64,000 nt of DNA from Sporichthya brevicatena (GTDB taxonomy: Bacteria; Actinomycetota; Actinomycetes; Sporichthyales; Sporichthyaceae): contig NZ_BAAAHE010000025.1 in NCBI RefSeq assembly GCF_039525035.1, positions 1-64,000 of the forward strand, written 5' to 3'. The notes under the pieces are model-generated. The model was not told where the DNA came from, did not search any database, and was given only the letters and a program-made list of their open reading frames with translations. Below are positions 52,929 through 63,516 of the stretch, in pieces. Both the position numbers and the translations under genes were made by a program. How positions within the stretch are numbered: the first letter of the stretch is position 1; each line of letters starts with the position of its first letter.

Positions 52929-52955
52929 GGGCCGGCTCCCTCGTCGCGGGTTTTG
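52910..52955 (+). terminator. Transcription attenuator of leuA
   Basis: CCGCGGCGAG (52910-52919) pairs with CTCGTCGCGG (52940-52949), with one G-U pair, and is followed by GTTTTG. The stem overlaps the end of the leader ORF just after its Leu codons, and an inner GGCCC/GGGCC stem can form the alternative structure. This is the classical layout for actinobacterial leuA attenuation. Confidence 0.8.
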
Positions 52956-52988
52956 TTGCGCCTGCCGGTCGCGCCCGATCCGACCTGA

Positions 52989-54713
<1,725 letters not shown>

Positions 54714-54720
54714 TCCGCGC

Positions 54721-55338
54721 GTGACGTCCGACGAGGTGGCGGCAACTGCGACCGCATCGTCGGACGCCAGGGACCTGCCGGCGGTCGTCGACACGCTGAG
54801 TTCGGCGTTCGACGAGGTCCCGATCTTCCGCTGGTTCTTCCCGGACGACGAGCGCCGGGCAGCGATCCTGCCCGCGTTCTTCGCCGCGGTGTGCGAGGCC
54901 CATCTGTCCTGGGGTGAGATCCACCGGTCGGCAGACGGACTCGCCGCCGCGGTCTGGGTCCCGCCGGGTGCTCAGATGCCCGCCGAGGTGTCAGCGACCC
55001 TCGGCGAGCGGCTCGGCGGGATCCTCGGGGAGGAGGCGGCGACGAAGATGGCCGACCTCCGCCCGCTGATCCGCGCGCATCATCCCGAGGGGCCGCACTG
55101 GTTCCTCAACTTCCTCGCCGTCCGGCCGGCGGCGCAGGGTCGCGGGCACGGAACCGCGCTCCTCGCGCCGATGCTCGCCCGCTGCGACGCCGAGGGCCTG
55201 CCGGCCTACCTCGATGCCACCAGCGAGAACAACCGGCGGCTGTACGAACGGCACGGCTTCACGGTCGTCGCCGAGGTGGCGCTGCGGGACTCACCCCCGC
55301 TGTGGTGCATGCTGCGCGAACCCCGGGAGGCGCGATGA
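54721..55338 (+). CDS. GNAT N-acetyltransferase
   Basis: 205-aa single-domain acetyltransferase. The acetyl-CoA binding segment LAVRPAAQGRGHGTALLAPM and ATSENNRRLYERHGFTVVAE are typical of the GNAT fold. WFFPDDERR and the preceding region resemble the streptothricin/puromycin acetyltransferase-like branch. Substrate unknown. GTG 54721, 7 bp after leuA. The stop overlaps the DinB-family ATG (ATGA). Confidence 0.87.
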   Translation: MTSDEVAATATASSDARDLPAVVDTLSSAFDEVPIFRWFFPDDERRAAILPAFFAAVCEAHLSWGEIHRSADGLAAAVWVPPGAQMPAEVSATLGERLGGILGEEAATKMADLRPLIRAHHPEGPHWFLNFLAVRPAAQGRGHGTALLAPMLARCDAEGLPAYLDATSENNRRLYERHGFTVVAEVALRDSPPLWCMLREPREAR

Positions 55339-55868
55339 CTGAGATCGAGCCCGACACGAAGGACTGGACCTGGGTCCTGAACTCCCCGTGCGCGGAGTGC
55401 GGGTACGACGCCGCGACGGTGGTCCCGGACCAGGTGGCCGCGACGCTGCGCACGAACGTGACGGACTGGACGGCGGTGCTCGCGCGCCCGACCGGCCTGC
55501 GGGAGCGCCCCGCGCCGACGGTGTGGTCGCCGCTGGAGTACGCCTGCCACGTCCGGGACGTCTACCGGCTGTTCGCGCAGCGCCTCGATCTCATGCTCAC
55601 CCAGGACGATCCGATGTACGCGAACTGGGACCAGGACGCGACGGCCGTCGCCGACCGGTACGGCGAGCAGGACCCGGCCACGGTCACGACCGAGCTGGCC
55701 GCGGCCGGGACCGCGCTCGCGGACCGCTTCGCCGCCCTCACCCCGGAGCAGTGGAGCCGGACCGGGCGCCGCAGTGACGGCGCGGTGTTCACCGTCGACT
55801 CGTTCGCGCGCTATCTCCTGCACGACGTCCTCCACCATCTCGGGGACGTCAGACCGCAGAATGGCTGA
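55335..55868 (+). CDS. DinB-superfamily (DUF664/MDMPI-like) protein
   Basis: 177-aa four-helix-bundle protein. It contains [20 protein letters not shown] (metal His in ACHVRD) and the late [13 protein letters not shown] with His residues, the DinB-type triad. Such proteins are often metal-dependent, thiol(mycothiol)-linked enzymes. The N-terminus has CAECG, an unusual Cys pair. ATG 55335 overlaps the GNAT stop, and the recO GTG follows without a gap. Confidence 0.85.
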   Translation: MTEIEPDTKDWTWVLNSPCAECGYDAATVVPDQVAATLRTNVTDWTAVLARPTGLRERPAPTVWSPLEYACHVRDVYRLFAQRLDLMLTQDDPMYANWDQDATAVADRYGEQDPATVTTELAAAGTALADRFAALTPEQWSRTGRRSDGAVFTVDSFARYLLHDVLHHLGDVRPQNG

Positions 55869-56636
55869 GTGAGTACCTACCGGGACACGGGGGTCGTCCT
55901 GCGCACCCAGAAGCTGGGGGAGGCCGACCGCATCGTCACGATCCTCACGCGCCGCCACGGGCGGATCCGCGCGGTGGCGAAGGGCGTCCGGCGGACCTCG
56001 TCGCGGATCGGGGCGCGCCTCGAGCCGTTCGCGCACGTCGACGTCCAGTGCTACTCCGGGCGGACGCTGGACATCGCGCAGCAGATCGAGACCCTCGACG
56101 CCTTCGGCGGGAAGCTCTCGCGCGACTACGCCCGCTGGACCGCGGGCCAGGCGATGCTCGAAGCCGCCGAGCGGTTCACCGAGAACGAGGGCGACCCGGC
56201 GCTGCAGCAGTACCAGTTGCTGGTCGGTGGTCTGCGCGCGCTGGCCGAGAGCGACCGCGACCCGGTGATGGTGCTCGACGCGTTCCTCGTCCGGTCGCTG
56301 GCGATCGCCGGGTACGCGCCGAGCTTCTCCGACTGCGCCGGTTGCGGGGCCCCCGGCCCGCACCGCTTCTTCACGATCCCGGGCGGGGGCGCGACCTGCG
56401 CGGACTGCCGCCCGCCGGCCTGCGCGGCCCCCGGCGCCGAGACGCTCGTCCTGCTCGGGGCGCTGCTCTCCGGCGACTGGGAGACCGCCGAGTCCGTCTC
56501 CCCGCGGGCCCGGCGCGAGGCCAGCGGCCTGGTCGCCGCGTACCTGCAGTGGCACCTGGAGCGCGGCCTGCGCTCGCTGCGGCACGTCGAGCGCGACCTG
56601 CCGGCCGCTCCGGAATCGACGGCCACGACCGCATGA
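55869..56636 (+). CDS. recO: DNA repair protein RecO
   Basis: 255-aa RecO, which loads RecA with RecFR and anneals single strands. The OB-fold start [20 protein letters not shown] and [17 protein letters not shown] are typical. The zinc module has two Cys pairs (CAGCG near residue 157, CADC about 20 residues later). GTG 55869 directly follows the DinB stop. Its TGA overlaps the uppS ATG, the standard actinobacterial recO-uppS coupling. Confidence 0.95.
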   Translation: MSTYRDTGVVLRTQKLGEADRIVTILTRRHGRIRAVAKGVRRTSSRIGARLEPFAHVDVQCYSGRTLDIAQQIETLDAFGGKLSRDYARWTAGQAMLEAAERFTENEGDPALQQYQLLVGGLRALAESDRDPVMVLDAFLVRSLAIAGYAPSFSDCAGCGAPGPHRFFTIPGGGATCADCRPPACAAPGAETLVLLGALLSGDWETAESVSPRARREASGLVAAYLQWHLERGLRSLRHVERDLPAAPESTATTA

Positions 56637-57430
56637 GCCGTCGCCAGTACGCGGCCCCGCCGCCGCATCCGTCCGGCGCGCGTCCGCCCGAGCTGCCCAA
56701 GGAACTGATTCCCCGTCACGTCGCCATCGTGATGGACGGCAACGGCCGCTGGGCCAAGCAGCGGGGCTTGGCCCGGACCAAGGGCCACGAGGCCGGCGAG
56801 GCCGCGCTGCTCGACGTCATCTGCGGAGCGATCGAGATCGGGGTCGAGTGCGTCTCGGCGTACGCGTTCTCGACCGAGAACTGGAAGCGCACCCCCGACG
56901 AGGTGCGCTTTCTGATGGGCTTCAACCGCGACGTCATCCACCGCCGCCGCGACGAGCTCGACGCGATGGGCGTCCGCGTCCGCTGGGCCGGCCGCCGGCC
57001 GAAGCTGTGGCGGTCGGTCATCTCCGAGCTGGAGGACGCCGAGCAGCGCACGGCCCGCAACGACAAGATCACCCTGCAGTTCTGCGTCAACTACGGCGGC
57101 CGCGCGGAGATCGCCGACGCCGCCCGCGGCCTGGCCGCCGACGTCGCCGCCGGCCGGGTGAAGCCGGACAAGATCACCGAGGCCACCTTCGCCCGGTACC
57201 TCGACGAGCCCGATCTCCCCGACGTCGACCTGTTCGTCCGCAGCTCGGGGGAGCAGCGCACCTCGAACTTCCTGCTCTGGCAGAGCGCCTACGCCGAGCT
57301 GGTCTTCCTCGACACCCTCTGGCCCGACTTCGACCGCCGCCACCTCTGGCACGCGATCGAGCTCTACGCCTCCCGGGACCGCCGCTACGGCGGCGCCGCC
57401 CCCAATCCCGTCCCGCCGTCCTCCGCCTGA
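56633..57430 (+). CDS. uppS: Polyprenyl diphosphate synthase (UppS type, Z-isoprenyl)
   Basis: 265-aa cis-prenyltransferase making the C50-C55 lipid carrier for cell-wall assembly. The catalytic Asp is in [33 protein letters not shown] and [18 protein letters not shown] are the other conserved regions. The recO-linked actinobacterial enzyme corresponds to M. tuberculosis Rv2361c (decaprenyl diphosphate synthase), so product length is uncertain. ATG 56633. Confidence 0.95.
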   Translation: MSRRQYAAPPPHPSGARPPELPKELIPRHVAIVMDGNGRWAKQRGLARTKGHEAGEAALLDVICGAIEIGVECVSAYAFSTENWKRTPDEVRFLMGFNRDVIHRRRDELDAMGVRVRWAGRRPKLWRSVISELEDAEQRTARNDKITLQFCVNYGGRAEIADAARGLAADVAAGRVKPDKITEATFARYLDEPDLPDVDLFVRSSGEQRTSNFLLWQSAYAELVFLDTLWPDFDRRHLWHAIELYASRDRRYGGAAPNPVPPSSA

Positions 57431-57445
57431 CCCCAGCAGCAGTGG

Positions 57446-57458
57446 TGGAGATGACATC
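57446..57458 (+). repeat. Isolated partial copy of the 17-bp array palindrome
   Basis: TGGAGATGACATC is identical to the first 13 bases of the left-array unit, then diverges (GCCC). It lies between uppS and the ArsR operator, 17 kb from the arrays. Confidence 0.5.
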
Positions 57459-57467
57459 GCCCGTGCA

Positions 57468-57505
57468 TGCAGAATTGCAGAATAGTGAAATTCTGCAGTT
57501 ATGCT
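57468..57505 (+). promoter_or_regulatory. ArsR-type operator and leaderless promoter of the hyc-like operon
   Basis: TGCAGAAT occurs twice in direct repeat (57468-57475, 57476-57483), and the second copy forms a perfect 8-bp inverted repeat with ATTCTGCA (57490-57497), spacing 6. TATGCT at 57500-57505 is exactly 6 nt before the regulator's ATG. The operator abuts the -10 and covers the -35 region, so the ArsR protein should repress its own operon. Confidence 0.78.
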
Positions 57506-57511
57506 GAACCC

Positions 57512-57865
57512 ATGATTTCCCCGGGCTCGATGCCGCTCTACCAGGCGAAGGCGGAGTTCTTCCGCATGCTCGGGCACCCGGTGCGGATCCGGGTGCTGGA
57601 GCTCCTGGCGGCCGGGCCGACGTCGGTGCGGGACCTGCTCGCCGAGATCGAGATCGGCCCCGCGGGGCTGTCGCAGCAGCTCGCGGTGCTGCGACGATCA
57701 GGCATCGTCTCCGCCCGCCGCGAGGGCACCACGGTCATCTACGCGCTGGCCGGGTCCGAGGTCGTGGACCTGCTGGCCTCGGCACAGCGCATCCTCACCG
57801 AGGTGCTCGTCGGGCAGACGGAGGCCCTGCGAGACCCCGCTGCTCCCGAGAACCCGCGCGGCTGA
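57512..57865 (+). CDS. ArsR-family regulator of the hydrogenase-like operon
   Basis: 117-aa winged-helix ArsR/SmtB-type protein with AEFFRMLGHPVRIRVLELLA and the recognition helix GLSQQLAVLRRSGIVSARRE. It has no cysteine, so no classical metal site. ATG 57512 is fixed by TATGCT 6 nt upstream. The gene order that follows is the same as M. tuberculosis Rv0081-Rv0087, where the ArsR-type Rv0081 is a hypoxia-linked regulator. I infer a similar redox- or hypoxia-linked role. The next gene starts 17 bp after its stop. Confidence 0.9.
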   Translation: MISPGSMPLYQAKAEFFRMLGHPVRIRVLELLAAGPTSVRDLLAEIEIGPAGLSQQLAVLRRSGIVSARREGTTVIYALAGSEVVDLLASAQRILTEVLVGQTEALRDPAAPENPRG

Positions 57866-57882
57866 GGGAGGACGAACGTTCG

Positions 57883-58350
57883 ATGGGCGCACTGCGCAAG
57901 ATCCTCCGGCTGGGCCGGGTCGCCGAGCCGATGCCGGCGGTCGGGGCCGGGGCGACGCCGATCGCGGGCGCGGTCCAGCTGCGGCACGTCGACGCCGGAT
58001 CCTGCAACGGGTGCGAGGTCGAGATCGGCGCCGTCTTCGGCCCGGTCTACGACGCCGAACGGTTCGGGCTGCGGCTGGTCGCCTCGCCCCGGCACGCCGA
58101 CGCGCTGCTGGTGACCGGGCCGGTCACCCGGAACATGGCCGACGCACTGCGCCGGACGCACGAGGCGACGCCGGAGCCGCGCCGGGTCGTCGCGCTGGGG
58201 GACTGCGCCCTCAACTGCGGCGCGTTCGCGGGCGCCTACGGCGTCCAGGGGCCGGTCAGTGACGTCGTGCCGGTGGACGTCGAGGTGCCGGGTTGCCCGC
58301 CGGAACCGGCGGACATCGTGGCGGCCCTGCGAGGTCTGACCGGTCGATGA
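57883..58350 (+). CDS. Hydrogenase small-subunit/NuoB-like iron-sulfur protein
   Basis: 155-aa homologue of HycG/HyfI/NuoB and Rv0082. Cysteines at 41 and 44 (CNGCE), 108 (and 112) and 138 (VPGCPPEP) provide the proximal [4Fe-4S] site. The CxxC spacing is that of energy-converting hydrogenases; complex I NuoB has adjacent cysteines. It would pass electrons between the large subunit and other partners. ATG 57883 follows GGGAGGACG. The stop overlaps the next ATG. Confidence 0.9.
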   Translation: MGALRKILRLGRVAEPMPAVGAGATPIAGAVQLRHVDAGSCNGCEVEIGAVFGPVYDAERFGLRLVASPRHADALLVTGPVTRNMADALRRTHEATPEPRRVVALGDCALNCGAFAGAYGVQGPVSDVVPVDVEVPGCPPEPADIVAALRGLTGR

Positions 58351-60374
58351 ACCCCATCGCGTTCGGCCTGCTGCTCGCGGGCGGTGCGGCACTGGCGGGC
58401 GCGCTCGCCGGTGTCGTCGCGCCCGCGAAGGTGCGTGCTGCCGCCGTCGGCGTGCTGACGGCGCTGACCGGTGTGGGCGGCGTCGTCGCCGGCGTCGCCG
58501 CGCTCGACGGGGAGCGGTGGAGCGACGAGCTGACCGGGGTGATCCCGCTCGCGCCGGCGCCGGTCGCGGTCGACGCGCTGTCCGGGGTGTTCCTGCTCCT
58601 CATCGGCGCGGTCGCGGTCGCGGCCGGTCTCTACAGCATCGGCTACGGCGACCCGTCCCACTCCGACGACCGCGGCGTCGTGCTGCCGCTGTTCGTCGCC
58701 GCGATGCTGGCGGTGCCCGTCGCGGCGAGCGTCACCACGCTGCTGCTGGCGTGGGAGCTGATGGCGCTGACCTCGCTGATCCTGGTTCTGACGGACCATC
58801 GGCGACGCCCGGAAGTGGCCGAGGCAGGCATCTGGTACGCGGTCATGACCCAGGCAGGCTTCCTCGCGGTCCTGGCCGGTCTGGCGGTCTTCGCCTCATC
58901 CGTCGGGGGCGAGGCCTTCACCGACCTGCGCGCGGGTGCGGGCGACCTGGGTGACGGCACCCGCGGGCTGATCTTCGTGCTGGTGCTCATCGGCTTCGGG
59001 TCGAAGGCCGGCATGGTGCCTCTGCACGTCTGGCTGCCCCGCGCGCACCCCGAGGCCCCGAGCCACGTGTCGGCGCTGATGTCGGCGGCGATGGTGAAGC
59101 TCGGGCTGTACGGGCTGCTGCGGGTCTGGTTCGACCTGCTCGGCGGCGGCCCGCGCTGGTGGGGTGTGGTCGTGCTGGTCGTCGGCGCGGTCTCCGCCCT
59201 GTACGGCGCGTTGCAGGCCAGCGTCGCCACCGACCTGAAAGCACTGCTGGCCCACTCGACGAGCGAGCACCTCGGGCTGATGCTGCTCGGCGTGGGCGCG
59301 GCGGGGATGCTCGCGGCCGAGGGGAAGGGCGCGCTGGCCGGCCTGCTCGTGGCCGCCGCGGTGCTCCACGCCCTGAACCACGCCGGCTTCAAGACGTTGT
59401 TGTTCCTCGGTGCCGGCTCGGTGCTGCGCGCGACCGGACTGCGAAACCTGGACGCGATGGGTGGCCTGATCGGGCGCATGCCGGTGACTGCCGCCCTCGT
59501 CGCCGTCGGTGTCGTCTGCGCCGCCGCCCTGCCCCCGGGCAACGGTTTCGTGTCGGAGTGGTTGCTCATCCAGGGCCTCGTGCACGCGATCGGGCCCGAG
59601 GGGGAGGGCTCGGTCGCCGTCGCGGTCTCGATGCCGTTGGCCGTCGGCGTCGTCGCCCTCACCGCCGGCCTCGGCGCGATCGCGTTCGTGAAGGCCTTCG
59701 GCGTCGGCTTCCTCGCCCGGCCCCGGAGCGAGGCTGCGGCCGCGGCGACGGAGAGTCCCGCGGCCATGCGGTTGGGCATGGGCCTCGCGGCGGCGGTGTG
59801 CGTCGCTCTGGCGCTGGGCCCGATGCTGCTGACCCACGCGCTCGCGCGGGTGGTCGAGGCCCTGCCCGCGCTGGGTGCCGATGACCCGGTCCGCCGCGAC
59901 GGCGTCGGACTCGAACTCGCCGCGGTGCCCGGGTCGATGTCGCCGTTCGTGCTCGCGGTGGCCCTGACCTCGATCACCGTCGGTCTCGTGTTCTCCCTCG
60001 CCCGGCGGCGGACACGCAACCGCCGAGCGGTCCCGATCTGGGGCTGCGGCGGCGTGCACCTCGACCCGCGGATGGAGTACACCGCGACCTCGTTCGCCGA
60101 ACCGCTGACGCGCGTCTTCGACGACGTCCTCGGCCCGCAGTCGGACCTGGCGATGACTCCCTACGCGGAGTCGCGCTACCTGATCGAGAGCGCGCAGTAC
60201 CGGCGCGAGGTGCCGGACCGGTTGGAGGCGCGGCTGTACCCGCCGCTGATCGCCGCGACGTCCTGGTGGGGGGAGCGGGCGCGGGCCGTCGCGAACGGCA
60301 GCGTGCACCGCTACCTCGCCTACGGCTTCCTCGGCGTGGTCGCGGTGATCGTCGTGATCGGGGTGCTCGGATGA
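58347..60374 (+). CDS. Proton-translocating membrane subunit, HyfB/NuoL-like
   Basis: 675-aa polytopic protein of the complex I/Mrp antiporter family, counterpart of Rv0083 and HyfB. It has about 14-16 helices, with the conserved Glu in LLAWELMALTSLIL, Lys in GFGSKAGMVPLHVWLPRAHP, and STSEHLGLMLLG. A C-terminal hydrophilic segment (RAVPIWGCGGVHLDPRMEYT) and final helix are typical of HyfB. ATG 58347 and the stop overlap neighbours by 4 bp on each side, implying strict co-translation. Confidence 0.93.
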   Translation: MNPIAFGLLLAGGAALAGALAGVVAPAKVRAAAVGVLTALTGVGGVVAGVAALDGERWSDELTGVIPLAPAPVAVDALSGVFLLLIGAVAVAAGLYSIGYGDPSHSDDRGVVLPLFVAAMLAVPVAASVTTLLLAWELMALTSLILVLTDHRRRPEVAEAGIWYAVMTQAGFLAVLAGLAVFASSVGGEAFTDLRAGAGDLGDGTRGLIFVLVLIGFGSKAGMVPLHVWLPRAHPEAPSHVSALMSAAMVKLGLYGLLRVWFDLLGGGPRWWGVVVLVVGAVSALYGALQASVATDLKALLAHSTSEHLGLMLLGVGAAGMLAAEGKGALAGLLVAAAVLHALNHAGFKTLLFLGAGSVLRATGLRNLDAMGGLIGRMPVTAALVAVGVVCAAALPPGNGFVSEWLLIQGLVHAIGPEGEGSVAVAVSMPLAVGVVALTAGLGAIAFVKAFGVGFLARPRSEAAAAATESPAAMRLGMGLAAAVCVALALGPMLLTHALARVVEALPALGADDPVRRDGVGLELAAVPGSMSPFVLAVALTSITVGLVFSLARRRTRNRRAVPIWGCGGVHLDPRMEYTATSFAEPLTRVFDDVLGPQSDLAMTPYAESRYLIESAQYRREVPDRLEARLYPPLIAATSWWGERARAVANGSVHRYLAYGFLGVVAVIVVIGVLG

Positions 60375-61333
60375 CCGGGCCTGCCGTCGGTCCCGGCTCG
60401 ATCGCCGTGATGGCGTTCCAGTTGGTCGTCCTCGTCCTGCTCGCGCCCTTCGTCGTCGGTGTCATGCGCGAGGTCCGGGCCCGGCTGGAGGGCCGTGGTG
60501 GTGGGCGGATCGGCCAGCCGTGGCGGGACCTGCGCAAGCAGTTGAACAAGGAGGCGCTGCGCCCCGAGAGCTCGAGCTGGGTCTACCTCGGCGCCCCTCG
60601 AGTCCTGCTCGCGACGAGCCTGCTGCTGGCCGCGGGCGCCCCCTTCGTCTCGACCGCGGTGCCTCTCGACGGGGCGATGGACCTGTTCGCGCTGGTGTCG
60701 TTGCTGCTGCTCGGCAGCGTCGCCCTAGCGCTGGCGGGCCTCGACACGGGAACCGCGTTCGGGGGCATGGGTTCCAGCCGCTCCATGACGATCGCGGCCC
60801 TGGCGGAGCCGACCATCCTGCTCGCCGGCTTCGCGCTCGCGGTGCGGGTGGGTTCGTCGAACCTCGGCGCGCTGATCGAGGAGACCCAGGACAACCCCGG
60901 CAGCGTGATCTCCCCGGCGATCCTGCTCGCGGCCGTCGCGCTAGCCCTGGTGATCGTCGCCGAGACCGGCCGGTTGCCGGTCGACAATCCCTCCACCCAC
61001 TTGGAACTGACGATGGTTCACGAAGCCATGGTCCTGGAGTACGGCGGCCCCGACCTGGCGAAGGTGGAGCTGGCCTCGTCGCTGCGGTTGACGGTCCTGC
61101 TCGGCCTCTGGGGGAATCTGTTCCTGCCGTGGGGGGTCGCGACCTCGACCGATCTCCTGGCGGTGTGCGGCGCGACCGCCGTTTTCCTCGTCAAGCTCCT
61201 GGGCCTGGCGGTGGTCCTCGCGACCGTCGAGGTGTTCATCGCCAAGTGGCGGCTGTTCCGTGTTCCGGAACTGCTGGCCGGGTCCTTCCTCCTCGCCCTC
61301 CTGGGCGTCTCGACCTCCTTCTTCCTGGCGTGA
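60371..61333 (+). CDS. Quinone-site-like membrane subunit, HycD/HyfC/NuoH-like
   Basis: 320-aa membrane protein with about eight helices, the NuoH-family anchor that links peripheral and membrane arms; counterpart of Rv0084 (HycD). Signature segments are GRGGGRIGQPWRDLRKQLNK near residue 40 and VAETGRLPVDNPSTHLELTM (about 195-215), with the acidic residues typical of the proton path. ATG 60371 overlaps the upstream stop. Confidence 0.93.
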   Translation: MTGPAVGPGSIAVMAFQLVVLVLLAPFVVGVMREVRARLEGRGGGRIGQPWRDLRKQLNKEALRPESSSWVYLGAPRVLLATSLLLAAGAPFVSTAVPLDGAMDLFALVSLLLLGSVALALAGLDTGTAFGGMGSSRSMTIAALAEPTILLAGFALAVRVGSSNLGALIEETQDNPGSVISPAILLAAVALALVIVAETGRLPVDNPSTHLELTMVHEAMVLEYGGPDLAKVELASSLRLTVLLGLWGNLFLPWGVATSTDLLAVCGATAVFLVKLLGLAVVLATVEVFIAKWRLFRVPELLAGSFLLALLGVSTSFFLA

Positions 61334-61345
61334 CGGGGGCCTGAC

Positions 61346-62011
61346 GTGAGCGGTGTGAACGACGGGTACCTGCAGTCGTTGAACCTCGTCTGCGGCGGGC
61401 TGCTGCTGACCGCGGTCCTGGTCCTGTGGCGGCGGGACGTGCGGGCGATCGTCCGCCTCGTGTGCCTGCAGGGCGTGCTGCTCGCCGGTCTGGCCGCGGT
61501 CCTGGCGGTGCACCACGACAGCGACGAACTCGTGATCGGCACCGTCGCGCTCCTGCTGCTCAAGGGCGTGCTGCTGCCGTTCCTGCTCGCGCGCGCCGCG
61601 AGGTCGGCCGAGGGGGCGCGGGAGGCCGAGCCGCTCATCAACGTCCCGGCCTCGTTGCTCGCCGCCGCCTTGCTCACCCTGCTCGCCTACGCGGCGTCGC
61701 AGCCCCTGACCGAGGTCGCCCCCGGCCCCGAGGCCGACGCCATCCCCGTCGGGATCGCGATGGTGCTGATCGGGTTCCTCACGCTGACCACGCGCCGCAA
61801 CGCCGTGCCCCAGGTGGCCGGCTTCCTGGTGCTGGACAACGGGATCGGGGTGACCGCGCTGCTGGCGACCGAGGGCGTGCCGCTGGTGGTGGAACTCGGT
61901 GCAGCCCTGGACCTGCTGCTGATCGTGCTGATCCTGCAGATCCTCACCGCCCGCCTGCGCGTGGTCTACGGCGCGACCGATCTCGACGAGCTGCGGGAGT
62001 TGCGCGACTGA
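61346..62011 (+). CDS. HyfE/HycP-like membrane subunit
   Basis: 221-aa protein with about seven hydrophobic helices, related to HyfE and Rv0085 (HycP), a NuoK-like subunit fused to extra helices. Visible features: LLLKGVLLPFLLARA and FLVLDNGIGVTALLATEGVP. GTG 61346, 12 bp after the previous stop; its TGA shares a base with the next ATG. Confidence 0.9.
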   Translation: MSGVNDGYLQSLNLVCGGLLLTAVLVLWRRDVRAIVRLVCLQGVLLAGLAAVLAVHHDSDELVIGTVALLLLKGVLLPFLLARAARSAEGAREAEPLINVPASLLAAALLTLLAYAASQPLTEVAPGPEADAIPVGIAMVLIGFLTLTTRRNAVPQVAGFLVLDNGIGVTALLATEGVPLVVELGAALDLLLIVLILQILTARLRVVYGATDLDELRELRD

Positions 62012-63516
62012 TGACCGAACCCACCACCGGAGCCGGGACGACGGCGCTGCTCTGCGCGCCGTTGCTGGTCCCGTTCGCCGTGGCCGCCCTCGGCGTGGTG
62101 TTCGGCTGGCGGCGCCCCGTCGCCTGGGGCCACGTCGCGGCGGCGCTCAGCATCCTCGCCGTCGGTGTCGCGGCGGGTGTCCGCACCGCGGACGGCGAGG
62201 CGCTGGCGGTCGGCGACCAGCTGCGGGTCGACGCCCTGTCCGCCGTGATGCTCGTCGTCATCGGTGCGGTGGCGACCGTGGCCACCTGGTCCGGCTCGAC
62301 CTTCCAGAACGACGAACTCGCCCTGGGCCGGGCCACGCCGCGTTCGGCGCAGCGCTTCGCGTTCCTGCTGCCGATCTTCCTTGCCGCGATGGCGTCGGCC
62401 GTGATGGCGGCGAACCTCGGTCTGATGTGGGCCGCGATCGAGGCGACCACGGTCGCCACGGCATTCCTCGTCGGGCAGAACCGGAACCGGGCCGGCCTGG
62501 AGGCCACCTGGAAGTACGTCGTGATCTGCTCGGTCGGGATCGCGCTGGCCTACCTCGGCACCGTGCTCGTGTACTTCGCCTCCCGGCACTCCGGTGCCGG
62601 CGAGGGCTCGCTCAACTGGGCGACGCTGGCGGCGGACGCGGAGAACCTCGACCCCGCGGTCATGCGGATCGCGTTCGCGTTGATCGTGATCGGATTCGGC
62701 ACCAAGGCGGGCCTGATCCCGCTGCACAGTTGGTTGCCCGACGCCCACGGCCAGGCGCCCGCGCCGGTGTCGGCGCTGATGTCCGGTGTCCTGCTGCCGG
62801 TGGCGATCTACGCGCTGGTGCGGCACCGCGTGCTCGTCGGCGCGGTCGACCCCGAGTTCGCCCGCAACCTGTTGCTCGTCGTCGGGCTCGGCTCGGCCGC
62901 GCTGGCGGCCTCACTTCTGCTCGTCCAGCGTGACTACAAACGGATGCTCGCCTACTCGAGCATGGAACACATGGGTCTGGTGGCCGTCGGCGTCGCCGTC
63001 GGTACCCCGCTCGCCCTGGCGGCGGTCCTGCTGCACCTGCTCGGTCACGGCCTCGGCAAGGCCGTCCTGTTCTGCGGGGCCGGGCAGTTGCTGCAGGTCA
63101 ACGGGAGCGCGAAGATCGCCGACCTCCGTGCCCTGCTGGTCCGGACCCCGGCCCTCGGCCTGGTCACCGCGCTCGGCCTCGCTGCCCTCCTCGGACTGCC
63201 GCCGTTCAGCCTGTTCGCCAGCGAGATCGCGCTGGCCCGGGCGGTGGCGCTCTCGGGCCACGAATGGGTGCTCGCCCCGATCGGGCTGGTGCTGCTCGTC
63301 GCGTTCGCGGCCATCGGGATCCGGGCCTCGGCCATGCTGCTCGGACCGGACGATCCCGCGCCGGCGCCGGCCGGGACCGTGCGGCTGCGGGCCGGCAGCC
63401 GCGTCGCGGCCGCGCCGCTGGTCGTCGGGCTCATCGCCCTGGCCGCGATCGGTGTGGTGACGTGGCCGCTGGACGACCTGCTCACCACGGCCGCCGCGAT
63501 CGGAGCGGGATCGTGA
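62011..63516 (+). CDS. Proton-translocating membrane subunit, HyfF/HycQ-like
   Basis: 501-aa NuoN/NuoM-type antiporter-like subunit, counterpart of Rv0086 (HycQ). It has about 14 helices; LMWAAIEATTVATAFLVG carries the conserved Glu, and FGTKAGLIPLHSWLPDAHG and SSMEHMGLVAVG are family motifs. With HyfB-like and HyfE-like genes it forms the proton-pumping arm. ATG 62011, stop overlapping the next GTG. Confidence 0.93.
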   Translation: MTEPTTGAGTTALLCAPLLVPFAVAALGVVFGWRRPVAWGHVAAALSILAVGVAAGVRTADGEALAVGDQLRVDALSAVMLVVIGAVATVATWSGSTFQNDELALGRATPRSAQRFAFLLPIFLAAMASAVMAANLGLMWAAIEATTVATAFLVGQNRNRAGLEATWKYVVICSVGIALAYLGTVLVYFASRHSGAGEGSLNWATLAADAENLDPAVMRIAFALIVIGFGTKAGLIPLHSWLPDAHGQAPAPVSALMSGVLLPVAIYALVRHRVLVGAVDPEFARNLLLVVGLGSAALAASLLLVQRDYKRMLAYSSMEHMGLVAVGVAVGTPLALAAVLLHLLGHGLGKAVLFCGAGQLLQVNGSAKIADLRALLVRTPALGLVTALGLAALLGLPPFSLFASEIALARAVALSGHEWVLAPIGLVLLVAFAAIGIRASAMLLGPDDPAPAPAGTVRLRAGSRVAAAPLVVGLIALAAIGVVTWPLDDLLTTAAAIGAGS

